Below are positions 1 through 8,541 of a stretch of 64,000 nt of DNA, one piece after another (positions within the stretch are counted from its first letter, which is position 1; each line of letters begins with the position of its first letter). This stretch comes from Halarcobacter sp. (lineage in GTDB: Bacteria > Campylobacterota > Campylobacteria > Campylobacterales > Arcobacteraceae). A program made the position numbers and the translations under genes. The stretch lies in NCBI RefSeq assembly GCF_963675975.1, contig NZ_OY780939.1, positions 1,116,001 through 1,180,000 of the forward strand, written 5' to 3'. Under the pieces are notes generated by a model, which saw only the letters and a program-made list of their open reading frames with translations, was not told the DNA's origin and did no database searches.

Positions 1-173
1 ATGGAAAAGTTGATGTTGAGTTAGGTGATTATGAGTCAGCTATCGCTAAAGCTAAAGAAGAAGCTAAAGCTATTGCTGCTGATATGAAAAATCAAGCTGT
101 AAAAGATGCCGTAGCAAACGGTCAAGTTCCTCAAATTGTTGCATTAATTGCATATTTAAATTCTTTAAAATAA
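1..173 (+). CDS. ccoO: cbb3-type cytochrome c oxidase subunit II, C-terminal end (partial)
   Basis: An open frame runs in from the left edge and stops with TAA at 171-173. The 56 visible residues form an acidic/basic helix ending in IVALIAYLNSLK, the usual end of CcoO, the membrane-anchored mono-haem cytochrome c subunit of the cbb3 oxidase. The haem motif and membrane anchor lie outside the window. Identity rests mainly on position: ccoQ and ccoP follow within 10 bases, as in ccoNOQP operons. CcoO passes electrons from CcoP towards the CcoN haem-copper centre in the inner membrane. Confidence 0.9.
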   Translation, partial: GKVDVELGDYESAIAKAKEEAKAIAADMKNQAVKDAVANGQVPQIVALIAYLNSLK

Positions 174-182
174 GAGGTTAAA

Positions 183-407
183 ATGGATCAAGAAGCTTTA
201 CTTACGTTCCAAGGTTATGCGAAGTTTTTCCTAATCTTGGCAGTATTTATTATATTTTATTCTTACGCTTATTCTATCTATAAAAGGCAGAGAAAAGGTG
301 AAAGGGATTTTGAAAAATATTCAAATATAGTACATGATGATACAGCTTCTTCTGATCCTCTCGAAAAAAGAAAAGAAGAAAAAGAGAATAAAGAGAAGGA
401 GAAATAA
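183..407 (+). CDS. ccoQ: cbb3-type cytochrome c oxidase subunit CcoQ
   Basis: A 74-residue protein with one membrane segment at about residues 13-32 and a very charged, lysine/glutamate-rich cytoplasmic tail from about 34. Size, topology and position between ccoO and ccoP fit CcoQ (FixQ), a small subunit thought to stabilise the CcoP-core interaction of the cbb3 oxidase. The ATG is preceded by an AGAGG ribosome binding site just after the ccoO stop. The tail is longer and more charged than in many homologues. Recognition is by context more than by motif. Confidence 0.88.
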   Translation: MDQEALLTFQGYAKFFLILAVFIIFYSYAYSIYKRQRKGERDFEKYSNIVHDDTASSDPLEKRKEEKENKEKEK

Positions 408-408
408 G

Positions 409-1299
409 ATGAAATCTATGGTTATAGGTGGAATTATTCTTATCATCGCTTTAATAGCAGGAACTTACATTGTTGCAGGTGATGCTTTTGACAGCGGTGA
501 TTATATTAATAGTTTAACATTTTTAGGTGCTATTGCAATTATCACTATTACTGTTTTTGTTGCGCTTAAATATGTAAATCAAATTAAAAATGATACAGCT
601 AGTGGTGAATTAGCTGAAGAAAAATGGGATGGTATTGGTGAGTATAAAAACCCAATTCCTACTGGATGGGGACTTGCATTTATTGGAACAATGGTTTGGT
701 TACTATGGTACTGGACTGTTGGTTATCCAACAAATGGTTTCTCTCAAATTGGTCAGTACAATGAAGAAGTAAATGATTACAATGCAAAATTTGTTTCAAA
801 ATGGGAAAATCCATCTGAAGAAACACTTACTGCAATGGGTCAATCAGTATTTTTAGTACAATGTGCACCTTGTCATGGAGTTGATGCTGAAGGTATCAAT
901 GGAAAAGCACAAAACTTAACACAAAGAATCTCTAAAGAATCTGTTGAGTATGTTATTAAAAATGGTTCAAATAACTTAAAAGATGCATATCCTGCTGGTA
1001 TGCCACCTATGATGTTAACTGAGCAAGCTGATATTGATGCAGTTTCTTCATATGTTGCTGGTGGATTCCAAGGTGAACAACCAGCTGCTTTTGCAGTTTG
1101 TGCTGGATGTCACGGTGTAGATGGTAAAGGTATGGCTTATGTTGGTCCAAATATTAGAGAATATGATGATGCGTTAGTATTATCAGTATTAACTAATGGT
1201 AAAAAAGGTCATATTGGTGAAATGCCAAGCTTCAAAGGTAGACTTAATCCAACACAAGAGAAAGCACTTGCTGCTTACATTAGAAGTATAGGAGAGTAA
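409..1299 (+). CDS. ccoP: cbb3-type cytochrome c oxidase di-haem subunit III
   Basis: The 296-residue protein starts at the ATG at 409, one base after the ccoQ stop and directly behind AAGGAGA; an upstream in-frame ATG at 334 lies inside ccoQ and was rejected. Three hydrophobic segments (about 4-23, 36-53 and 88-105) precede two cytochrome c domains with haem motifs CAPCH (152-156) and CAGCH (231-235). Methionines in GMPPMM and EMPSF are likely axial ligands. CcoP is the entry point for electrons into the high-affinity cbb3 terminal oxidase at the periplasmic face, the enzyme used for microaerobic respiration in this phylum. Confidence 0.96.
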   Translation: MKSMVIGGIILIIALIAGTYIVAGDAFDSGDYINSLTFLGAIAIITITVFVALKYVNQIKNDTASGELAEEKWDGIGEYKNPIPTGWGLAFIGTMVWLLWYWTVGYPTNGFSQIGQYNEEVNDYNAKFVSKWENPSEETLTAMGQSVFLVQCAPCHGVDAEGINGKAQNLTQRISKESVEYVIKNGSNNLKDAYPAGMPPMMLTEQADIDAVSSYVAGGFQGEQPAAFAVCAGCHGVDGKGMAYVGPNIREYDDALVLSVLTNGKKGHIGEMPSFKGRLNPTQEKALAAYIRSIGE

Positions 1300-1301
1300 T
1301 T

Positions 1302-1541
1302 ATGGCTGGAAATACAGAAATGAACGACAATGAAAGAGGATTATTTTCTCTAGTACATGGTATTACAGGTATGTTAATTGCAGTAGTTTTACTTCTAACT
1401 ATTTTAGTCGTATTAGGATACAATGCTGTAATTGTACAACAAAATGAAGCTCAAAATTTTTATAAAATTAATCAAGACCTAAACGGTTTAGAAGCTAATA
1501 GTCCTGATAACCATAAACAATATGAGTTAATTGGAAAATAA
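1302..1541 (+). CDS. DUF4006 family small membrane protein
   Basis: A 79-residue protein whose start lies two bases after the ccoP stop, with a GGAGAG ribosome binding site inside the end of ccoP. The N-terminal LFSLVHGITGMLIAVVLL pattern with one membrane span (about 20-44) fits the DUF4006 family, which in Campylobacterota sits directly after ccoP. The C-terminal 35 residues are hydrophilic and probably periplasmic. No catalytic or metal motif is visible. From position it is likely an accessory or assembly factor of the cbb3 oxidase; its biochemical role is not established. Confidence 0.85.
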   Translation: MAGNTEMNDNERGLFSLVHGITGMLIAVVLLLTILVVLGYNAVIVQQNEAQNFYKINQDLNGLEANSPDNHKQYELIGK

Positions 1542-1551
1542 GGAGTAGATT

Positions 1552-1644
1552 ATGGATAAAATTATTTGGGTTTTAATGGGTGTTATGGCAGTAGTATCTG
1601 TATACTTAGGTTTCTTTGATTCTACAAGAGTGTTTGTTGGTTAA
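1552..1644 (+). CDS. 30-residue single-span membrane protein in the cbb3 cluster
   Basis: ATG at 1552 is preceded by a strong AAGGAG (1540-1545), and the frame ends in TAA at 1642-1644, sharing a base with the next start. The peptide is 30 residues, almost entirely one hydrophobic span (about 4-22), with an FFDSTRVFVG tail. Gene-like features are the ribosome binding site, tight spacing on both sides and an amphipathic end. It may correspond to the very small accessory subunits (CcoM-like) known in some cbb3 oxidases, but that link rests only on size, topology and position. Confidence 0.7.
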   Translation: MDKIIWVLMGVMAVVSVYLGFFDSTRVFVG

Positions 1645-2270
1645 TGAGAAATTATAACTTTTTAAAAGTAGCAGCGGTTTCGTTGCTACTTTTTTTATCT
1701 ACAAATATATACGCAAGCAAATTCATCTTAAATGATGGTGGAATAATTGACCAAAGAGCAATTGAAAAAATTGAACAAATTGGTAATGAATCTCAAACAA
1801 AACTTGGTGTAAATATTTATGTTTATGCTAATAAATCTCTAAATTTAAATGAAGATATTTCAACACAAGATAAAATTAAATATATAAAAGAGTATGAAAC
1901 TAAAATCACTAAAGATTTAGTTAAACCTTATGTTCTTTTTACAATTGCATTAGATGATACTCATGTAAATTTAATTGTATCTTCAGAACTAAAAGATGTT
2001 ATAGATAAAAATGATATTTTAAACGACTATGTAGTACCATTACTTGCTTCAAAAGATAAAAATTCTTTATTTGCAAAAGCTAGTGCCGCTATACTAAATG
2101 GTTATGCTGCAATTGCAGATAATCTTGCAGAATCTAAAAATGTAAAACTTGAAAGTAGTATAGGTAACTCAGGTAAAGTTGCTGGAACTATTTGGAAAGT
2201 ATTTATGTATACACTTGTGGTAGTTGGGATTTTGCTTTATACTTTTGCTGTACTAAAAAGAAAAAAATAG
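1644..2270 (+). CDS. TPM-domain-like membrane-anchored exported protein
   Basis: A 208-residue protein with an N-terminal signal or anchor (about 7-24), a roughly 150-residue periplasmic domain and a C-terminal membrane span (about 182-203) followed by KRKK. The segment FILNDGGIIDQRAIEKIEQI followed by a helix and a beta strand (LGVNIYVYA) resembles the TPM domain (TLP18.3/Psb32/MOLO-1), though divergent. Its start overlaps the preceding stop by one base. Other Campylobacterota carry a similar gene between ccoP and fixH, so a role in respiratory complex maintenance is plausible but only inferred. Confidence 0.65.
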   Translation: MRNYNFLKVAAVSLLLFLSTNIYASKFILNDGGIIDQRAIEKIEQIGNESQTKLGVNIYVYANKSLNLNEDISTQDKIKYIKEYETKITKDLVKPYVLFTIALDDTHVNLIVSSELKDVIDKNDILNDYVVPLLASKDKNSLFAKASAAILNGYAAIADNLAESKNVKLESSIGNSGKVAGTIWKVFMYTLVVVGILLYTFAVLKRKK

Positions 2271-2281
2271 GACGTTAAAAT

Positions 2282-2845
2282 ATGAAGAAGAGAAATTATT
2301 GGCCACTTTTTTTTATTGCAATATTTTCATTTGCATTTTCAATGATTATTTGGACAATTAAATCTGCAAGTAAAGTTCCAGTACACGATGATAAAAGTTT
2401 TTTAAGTTCTTATCATGATATTGATAGAGATTATAATAAAATTGCAACATCAAATATTAATTTTGAAAAAAAATATGATTTTACTCTTACAATTAATGGA
2501 AAAGTTTTCCCTTTAACTTATGCTGATATGTTTTTAGCTCAAAGAGCAATTGAGTTGAAATCTAAACATAAGGATCTATTTATATTTGGTAAAAACAGTA
2601 TAAAAATTACTATATCAGATAAAAATAGTGAAAAAGTTTTAAAAAATTTAAATATAAAACTTATGGTTACTGTACCAACTAATGATAGTCATACTATAAA
2701 CTTAAATTCTCAAGATTTTAATTTTACACAAGATGGCTATGAAGCTACGTTTGAATTACCATATAAAGGTAATTGGAACATTACAGGTAGTGTAGAAATT
2801 AACCAAGATTCAGGATATTTTTATATAAAATCAAATGCAATCTAG
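2282..2845 (+). CDS. FixH/CcoH family cbb3 oxidase assembly protein
   Basis: 187 residues with one N-terminal membrane span (about 8-27) and a periplasmic beta-rich domain. The pattern of a short linker, a DKSFLSSYHDIDRDYNKI segment and two later beta-sandwich stretches fits FixH/CcoH, which binds the cbb3 oxidase and is needed for its maturation and stability. It lies in the same run as ccoQP and its last 11 bases overlap the start of addB. It is longer than many FixH proteins. Family assignment is from topology, sequence style and context. Confidence 0.75.
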   Translation: MKKRNYWPLFFIAIFSFAFSMIIWTIKSASKVPVHDDKSFLSSYHDIDRDYNKIATSNINFEKKYDFTLTINGKVFPLTYADMFLAQRAIELKSKHKDLFIFGKNSIKITISDKNSEKVLKNLNIKLMVTVPTNDSHTINLNSQDFNFTQDGYEATFELPYKGNWNITGSVEINQDSGYFYIKSNAI

Positions 2846-5183
2846 AACTAAACTATTAGTTTTCCCTACTTCTAGGGCCATAAGAGAATATGTAAACTCT
2901 CAAAAAGAGGAAAATATTCTCTTACCTTCAATAATTACAATTGATGAACTTTTTAAAAAATCTTTACTTTTTGAAAATAAAAAATATTTAGATGAAGATG
3001 AAAGATTTTTATATTTAAAAGAAGCTGTAAAAGATGTAAATCTTGAAGCTTTAGGCATATCATCCAGTTTTTCTTATTTTATAAAACAAAGTGACTATAT
3101 ATATAGATTTTTCCTAGAATTGGCAAGTGAAAGTGTTGATATAAATACTTTAAATAGTATTGATACATACGGATTTTACAGTGAACATTTAGAGATATTA
3201 AAACAGATCCAAATAAATTTTTTAAATATCTTAGATAGGGAAAACTTTGTTGATAGAATAAATTTTCATAAATATTACAAAATAAATAGTGAATTTATAA
3301 ATAGATATGACGAAATTGAATTATATTTCGAAGGATATTTTACTAAATTTGAATTTGAGATAGTAAAAGACATATCTAAAAATACTAATTTAATTATCGA
3401 ATTTATATATAATGAATATAACCAAAAGTCAATTGAAAAATTTATTGAAATAGGCTTTGATCTAGAGATTAATAATAAGTATAAAATAGATTTTTCTAAT
3501 AAAAATATACTGTATAAAAACATAATTGAATCAAAAACTGATAATTTAGTACTTAAAGGATTTAGTTCTAGAATTAATCAAATAGCTTTTATAAAAAAAT
3601 CTATAGTTGATTTAGTAAATAATGGTATTGATTCATCAAAAATAGCATTGATATTGCCAGATGAATCTTTTACCAGTTCAATATCTCTTTTTGATAGTGA
3701 AAAATATTTTAATTACGCTATGGGGTTAAATATTTACACTACTAATATGTATAGGATTGCAGATGCTATATATAATTATTTAAATGAAGATGAGTTAAAA
3801 AATATAAAAAATCTAGAGTTTTTAGAGTGTGATAAACTTTTTATAGATAAGCTTTTTAAATCTAATTGGAATAACAATATTACTGTAAAAATTTTTGAAG
3901 ATATTATTGAATTTTTATTATCAAAAGAGAGTAATAAAGAATTAATAGAAAAGTTTAATGAGTTAGTATATAAGTTATATAAAATAATATTCTCATATGG
4001 AGATAAAATCACTTTAAAAGAAGCATATAAGCTTATATATCAACGTTTATGTAAAATAAGCCTAGATGATATTAATTCAGGAAAAATAACCGTTATGGGG
4101 CTATTAGAAAGCCGTATGATTAGTTTTGATGCTATTATAATATGTGATTTTAATGAGAGTTTAATTCCTAAAAGAAGTTTGAAGGATAAATTCTTATCAA
4201 CAAATTTAAAAAGAAAAGCAAATTTGCCCACCGCTACAGATAGAGAAAATTTACAAAAATACTATTACCAAAAATTAATATCAAATACAAATAATGTTTA
4301 TATCTCTTATTTAAAAAATGATAATGACCAAATTTCAAGATTTGCCAATTTAATATTTCCTGAAAAAATAGAAGATATTTTATATGATAATAACTATAAA
4401 CACATATTATACAATAATATGAAAATAGAGCATTTTAATGAAAATATTGAAGTTGATATAGATCTATCTTCATTAACTTGGAGTGCAAGTTCTTTAAAGG
4501 AGTTTTTAGAGTGTAAAAGAAAATTTTATTTAAATCATATTCTTAAAATTAAAGAGCATGATATCTCTTTAAAACCTAAAGGGTATGAGTTGGGTAATAT
4601 AGTTCATAACACATTAGAGGAGTATTATAAGCAAAATAATCATACCTATGATGTATTGATTGACATATTCAATAAAAACAGAAGTGATAATAGTTTTTTA
4701 AATCTTGATCTTGAGATATGGAAAAAGAGATTAATAGATTTTGTAGAAAAAGAGAAAAAAAGACTTGATACTGGTATAAATATTGTTTCATTGGAAGAAA
4801 GTTTTTTATTAGAATATAATGGGATTAAGCTTAGGGGAACTATTGATAGAATAGATAAATACAACGATACATATCTTGTTATAGATTATAAAACAAGTAG
4901 TAATTTAAAAGTTGATTCTAAAAGGGGATATGAGAAGGCTACAGACTTTCAGTTGGAGTTTTATTATATTGCTGTAAACAAGCTTTATAAAACAGATAAA
5001 ATAAAAACATTTTATTATGATTTGTATGAGATGCAGTTAAAAGATGAGATTGTATTAGATGAAAAATTAGAACTATTGACTAATGTTTTTTCAAATTTTA
5101 AAACAGAAAATGTAAATTTCGATAAGTGTGAAAATCTTCAAACATGTCAGTATTGCATCTACAAAACAACGTGCAATAGATAA
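2835..5183 (+). CDS. addB: AddB-like PD-(D/E)XK nuclease/helicase subunit
   Basis: A 782-residue protein. The N-terminal half has the LVFPTSRAIREY start and degenerate helicase blocks seen in AddB. The C-terminal nuclease domain carries GTIDRID and VIDYKTSS, the catalytic D and D-x-K elements. Cys560 plus Cys765, 771, 774 and 780 form the Fe-S cluster set that staples AddB nuclease domains. With AddA it would process double-strand breaks for RecA-dependent repair. It starts inside the end of fixH, so it is translationally coupled to the cbb3 cluster. Its partner addA is not adjacent but at 48422-51160. Confidence 0.9.
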   Translation: MQSRTKLLVFPTSRAIREYVNSQKEENILLPSIITIDELFKKSLLFENKKYLDEDERFLYLKEAVKDVNLEALGISSSFSYFIKQSDYIYRFFLELASESVDINTLNSIDTYGFYSEHLEILKQIQINFLNILDRENFVDRINFHKYYKINSEFINRYDEIELYFEGYFTKFEFEIVKDISKNTNLIIEFIYNEYNQKSIEKFIEIGFDLEINNKYKIDFSNKNILYKNIIESKTDNLVLKGFSSRINQIAFIKKSIVDLVNNGIDSSKIALILPDESFTSSISLFDSEKYFNYAMGLNIYTTNMYRIADAIYNYLNEDELKNIKNLEFLECDKLFIDKLFKSNWNNNITVKIFEDIIEFLLSKESNKELIEKFNELVYKLYKIIFSYGDKITLKEAYKLIYQRLCKISLDDINSGKITVMGLLESRMISFDAIIICDFNESLIPKRSLKDKFLSTNLKRKANLPTATDRENLQKYYYQKLISNTNNVYISYLKNDNDQISRFANLIFPEKIEDILYDNNYKHILYNNMKIEHFNENIEVDIDLSSLTWSASSLKEFLECKRKFYLNHILKIKEHDISLKPKGYELGNIVHNTLEEYYKQNNHTYDVLIDIFNKNRSDNSFLNLDLEIWKKRLIDFVEKEKKRLDTGINIVSLEESFLLEYNGIKLRGTIDRIDKYNDTYLVIDYKTSSNLKVDSKRGYEKATDFQLEFYYIAVNKLYKTDKIKTFYYDLYEMQLKDEIVLDEKLELLTNVFSNFKTENVNFDKCENLQTCQYCIYKTTCNR

Positions 5184-5386
5184 ATTTTGCTATTGGATAT
5201 TTTGTAAACAAAAAAGATATTTACATCATAAAAAAATATGTTAATATTTTATTGTTCTACTAAATTTTATAAATTTAAGAAAAACTTCTAAAGTTCTTTC
5301 TTAGATTTATATACAAAAATAAATCAAAAATTCGTTTTCATTTTCATTTTAAATTCTAAGTTAATCGTTTTATATTTTTTAGGCAT

Positions 5387-5419
5387 AAAAAAAGGCTAGA
5401 GTAAAACTCTAACCTTTTT
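5387..5419 (-). terminator. Intrinsic terminator of the porin gene at 5443-6585
   Basis: On the minus strand an AAAAAGGTTAGAGT arm, a 3-base loop and an ACTCTAGCCTTTTT arm form a long stem with one G-T pair, ending in a run of T. It lies 24 bases after the porin stop. Because the arms are A/T-flanked it could also end the addB transcript on the plus strand. The stem sequence is nearly repeated after the second porin (8481-8513). The rest of 5184-5442 is A/T-rich with no gene seen. Confidence 0.85.
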
Positions 5420-5442
5420 GAACTAAACTAAATAAGTTTATA

Positions 5443-6585
5443 TTAGAAAGAGTATTGTACGTGAACTCTTCCCATGTTTCCATCTTCTTCAGAGTTGTCA
5501 ACATTTAATTCACCGAATCTTACGTAAGTAGAGAAGTTTTTAGACATTTTGTATCCAATTTGAGCATAAACTTCATCAACATCAGATGCAGTTTTATAAT
5601 CAGCTTCAGAATAGTAAACACCTAAGCTTAATTTGTCTGTTACGTCAGCAGTTGCATGAACATATAAGTATTCAGTATCAGCAGAACCATCAGCTGTTAC
5701 TCTCCAGTGGTAATCCATATTTGTAGTAGCACCAGAATCAATATATACTAAACCACCTTCATCATCAGATTCACCATAAGCAACAAAACCAGAGAACATT
5801 CCGATATCAGCACTTAATCCTAATTGCCATAAAGCATTATCAAGAGTTGTACCTTCTAAATCTAAAGAAGAGTATCTAGCGAATGGAGATAATTTAACAG
5901 CACCTAAGTCAAATGATCCACTTAAACCAACAGTATATGCATCAAATACATCATCTAAGTCAGCATAGAATGCGTCTGCACTAACACCTGCAAATGAAGC
6001 CATTGCACCAATTACATAAATGTCATTTTCACTATAAGCACCTAACTCAGATTGATCAAAGTTAGTTTGGTTAAAGTATGCACCAACTAAAGTAGCAGGT
6101 CCAAATGTGTAAGCAGCAACGATACCAGTACCAGTTTGCTCATCACCCATAGCATCTCTAGCTACAGTCCATGGAGTAGCAATTCCTTGTTTACCAACAG
6201 TTACTGATAAACCTTGTACACCTGTATAAGTAAAGTTTACTTCAGAAAGAGTAACGTTAACTTGTCCATCACCATCATTTGATGTTCCTAATCCGATTGC
6301 ATCATTACCAAATCCAGATCCAATAATAAATCTAGTGTTAGCAGTGATATCATCATTTACTTTAGATTTAAGATTTACAGCTATTTTATAGTTGTTAGTA
6401 GCACTATCACTTGCAGGTGAAGCAGCTTTACTTCCTTTTGCTTGATCTTCATAATCATTATATCTGTATGCAACTGTACCAGATACATCAACATTTTTAA
6501 TTGCCTCAGTTAATGGTTGCGCAGATGCAGTTGTACCCGCTAACGCTAACGCTGCGATTAAACTCATTTTTGTAAATTTAGTCAT
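5443..6585 (-). CDS. Major outer membrane porin, Campylobacter MOMP family
   Basis: The start was set at the ATG at 6585, 13 codons inside the longest frame, because it follows AAAGGAA and opens a clean signal peptide (MTKFTKMSLIAALALAGTTASA, cleavage about 22). The mature 358-residue protein begins QPLTEAIKNVDVSGTVAYRY, a typical Campylobacter MOMP (PorA) N-terminus, and ends in VQYSF with the terminal aromatic used by the outer membrane assembly machinery. It is predicted to form a trimeric beta-barrel channel. A paralogue lies at 8542-9732. It follows prfB but has its own promoter-like sequence and terminator. Confidence 0.93.
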   Translation of the reverse strand: MTKFTKMSLIAALALAGTTASAQPLTEAIKNVDVSGTVAYRYNDYEDQAKGSKAASPASDSATNNYKIAVNLKSKVNDDITANTRFIIGSGFGNDAIGLGTSNDGDGQVNVTLSEVNFTYTGVQGLSVTVGKQGIATPWTVARDAMGDEQTGTGIVAAYTFGPATLVGAYFNQTNFDQSELGAYSENDIYVIGAMASFAGVSADAFYADLDDVFDAYTVGLSGSFDLGAVKLSPFARYSSLDLEGTTLDNALWQLGLSADIGMFSGFVAYGESDDEGGLVYIDSGATTNMDYHWRVTADGSADTEYLYVHATADVTDKLSLGVYYSEADYKTASDVDEVYAQIGYKMSKNFSTYVRFGELNVDNSEEDGNMGRVHVQYSF

Positions 6586-6615
6586 TTTGTTCCTTTTTGT
6601 GTTAAAGTAACCACA

Positions 6616-6621
6616 ATTATA
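6616..6621 (-). promoter_or_regulatory. Probable -10 box for the porin at 5443-6585
   Basis: TATAAT on the minus strand, 30 bases upstream of the porin ATG in the short A/T-rich gap after prfB, with T/A-rich sequence before it as is usual for Campylobacterota sigma-70 promoters, which lack a clear -35 box. This would allow the porin to be expressed independently of prfB. Confidence 0.6.
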
Positions 6622-6676
6622 CATTAAAATTATTAAAAAATTATTAAATCTATTGTAAAAAAAATATACATTTTTT

Positions 6677-7771
6677 TTATTTTGATTGAGAAATTAAAAC
6701 ATCTTCTATGATTTTGGTGATATCTCCATCTAATATAGCATCTACATTAGAATAGCCGATATTACTTCTTGTGTCTTTTACTTGTTGATAAGGTTGTAAA
6801 ACGTAAGATCTAATTTGGTGTCCCCAACCGATTTCACTCTTTTCTATTCCATCAGTTAAAGCTTTTTGTTTTTCTAATTCTAGTTCGTAAAGTCTAGACT
6901 TTAACATTTTCATAGCACTTGCTTTATTTTTATGTTGAGATCTGTCATTTTGACATTGAACTACTATCCCACTTTCAATATGAGTGATTCTAATAGCTGA
7001 TTCTGTTTTATTAACATGTTGACCACCAGCTCCACTTGCTCTATAAGTATCAATTCTAATATCTTTATCTTCTATTTCTATATCAATATTATCATCTATC
7101 TCTGGACTTACCATTACAGATGCAAAGGAAGTATGTCTTTTTGCATTTGAGTCAAATGGTGAGATACGTACTAATCGATGGATACCATTTTCAGCTTTTA
7201 AGTATCCATATGCATTTTCACCTTTGATTATAAAAGAAACATCTTTTATACCTGCTTCTTCCCCATCTTGGTAATCTAATAATTCAACTTTAAAATTTTG
7301 TCTTTCAGCCCATCTTAAATACATTCTGTAAAGAATAGAAGCCCAATCTTGTGATTCAGTACCACCTGCACCTGGGTGTATTGAAACAATTGCATTTGAT
7401 GCATCATCAGGATTACTCAGCATTACTGAGATTTCAGTACTTCTAATTAACTCTTCTAAATCTGATGATTCTTCGTATAACATCTCAATTGTTTCTTCAT
7501 CATTCTCTTCAATAGCCATTTCATAAAGTTCATTAGTACCACTTAATGCATCATTTGCTTTGTTAAATTTTGTAAATTTAGATAATAATCTATTTTTTTC
7601 AATACCTATTTTTGTTGCAGTATACACATCATTCCAGAAGTTTTGGTCAGCTTCAAGCTCTTCAATCTCTTTAAGTCTTGAAGAAAGCTCTTTAGGTTTT
7701 AATATATTTTCTATATTTTCTAATTTTTTATTTAAAAGTTTTAAAAGTTCTGAGTATTCATAAGCATCCAT
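6677..7771 (-). CDS. prfB: Peptide chain release factor 2
   Basis: A 364-residue class I release factor that recognises UGA and UAA stop codons. Visible motifs are the SPF tripeptide that reads the stop codon (204-206) and the catalytic GGQ loop (249-251, in [12 protein letters not shown]), whose glutamine positions water in the peptidyl transferase centre. The reading frame is continuous, with no in-frame UGA and hence no programmed +1 frameshift of the kind that autoregulates prfB in many bacteria. The ATG lies three bases after the stop of the cytochrome gene at 7775-8422, so the two are probably co-transcribed. Confidence 0.97.
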   Translation of the reverse strand: MDAYEYSELLKLLNKKLENIENILKPKELSSRLKEIEELEADQNFWNDVYTATKIGIEKNRLLSKFTKFNKANDALSGTNELYEMAIEENDEETIEMLYEESSDLEELIRSTEISVMLSNPDDASNAIVSIHPGAGGTESQDWASILYRMYLRWAERQNFKVELLDYQDGEEAGIKDVSFIIKGENAYGYLKAENGIHRLVRISPFDSNAKRHTSFASVMVSPEIDDNIDIEIEDKDIRIDTYRASGAGGQHVNKTESAIRITHIESGIVVQCQNDRSQHKNKASAMKMLKSRLYELELEKQKALTDGIEKSEIGWGHQIRSYVLQPYQQVKDTRSNIGYSNVDAILDGDITKIIEDVLISQSK

Positions 7772-7774
7772 AAA

Positions 7775-8422
7775 TTACTTAGATTCCTCTTCATTTTTTT
7801 CTACTTCAGGTTTTTTTAGTGATTGGATATAAGAATAGATATTTTTTATATCTCTTGAATCGATTGCTGTTGCATATGGTCTCATAATCATAGCTTGACC
7901 TCTATCATACTCACCTAATATATAATCTCTCATAGTTAATTGGAACTCACTTAAGTCAAGAGTGTCTAAAGCTCTAGATGTACCATATATCTCATCAGCT
8001 TTTTCCCCATGACAGCTTTGACATTTTTCTATATATAATTTTTTACCACTTTTTGACATTCTTTGAAGTGTTTCTTGTTTTTTTATTTGTATTTCAGCTT
8101 TTTTTCTTTCTTCAAGTTTTTTTAATATTCTTTGTTCTAAAGCATCTTGGTCTAAAGAGCTACTATTATTTTCATCTTTTTTAAATATGTATATATAATT
8201 TGAGCCATTAGTAGTTTTTTCTATTTTAATATCTTCTACACTCCAGCCATCGTTTTTCATATCTTGAACACTTTTGTTAGAAGAACATTCTCCACCATCT
8301 AAAGCTATTGATTCTATAGTTGACATTGACGTATGGTTTTCTTTAAAACACATTGTTGTTTGAGCACTTAATGATGAAGCAGTAATTAATCCTAAAGTTA
8401 ACAAAGAAGTCAGTATTTTCAT
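7775..8422 (-). CDS. Periplasmic mono-haem c-type cytochrome with extended N-terminal domain
   Basis: 215 residues with a signal peptide (about 1-20). The N-terminal part (21-85) has two cysteines (25 and 46) and a beta-like end; residues 90-125 are a charged helix, probably coiled coil. The C-terminal part is a class I cytochrome c domain with CQSCH at 134-138 and a likely axial Met in the AMIMRP stretch. The fusion suggests a periplasmic electron carrier or sensor tethered to another function that I cannot name. It is immediately upstream of prfB in the same direction. Confidence 0.8.
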   Translation of the reverse strand: MKILTSLLTLGLITASSLSAQTTMCFKENHTSMSTIESIALDGGECSSNKSVQDMKNDGWSVEDIKIEKTTNGSNYIYIFKKDENNSSSLDQDALEQRILKKLEERKKAEIQIKKQETLQRMSKSGKKLYIEKCQSCHGEKADEIYGTSRALDTLDLSEFQLTMRDYILGEYDRGQAMIMRPYATAIDSRDIKNIYSYIQSLKKPEVEKNEEESK

Positions 8423-8480
8423 ATATAATATCCTTTTAAATTAAAAAAAATATTATATCATATAAATTCTTTTTTTAAAT

Positions 8481-8513
8481 AAAAAAAGGCTAGAGACTAA
8501 GTCCCTAACCTTT
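8481..8513 (-). terminator. Intrinsic terminator of the porin gene at 8542-9732
   Basis: Minus strand AAAGGTTAGGGAC, a TTA loop and GTCTCTAGCCTTT with two G-T pairs, followed by a T run. It lies 28 bases after the porin stop. The GGTTAG...CTAGCC core matches the terminator of the other porin, suggesting that the duplicated unit included the terminator. Confidence 0.85.
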
Positions 8514-8541
8514 ATGAGTTTAGTACGATTCTAATTTTATA

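Noticed and set aside
334-408. Longer ccoP start at 334
   Set aside because: It lies inside ccoQ in another frame; the ATG at 409 has a good ribosome binding site and a proper membrane N-terminus.
3275-4864. Several minus-strand frames inside addB
   Set aside because: They are A/T-rich shadows of the addB coding frame without ribosome binding sites or recognisable domains.
6677-7771. Programmed frameshift in prfB
   Set aside because: The reading frame is continuous from the ATG with no in-frame UGA near codon 25.
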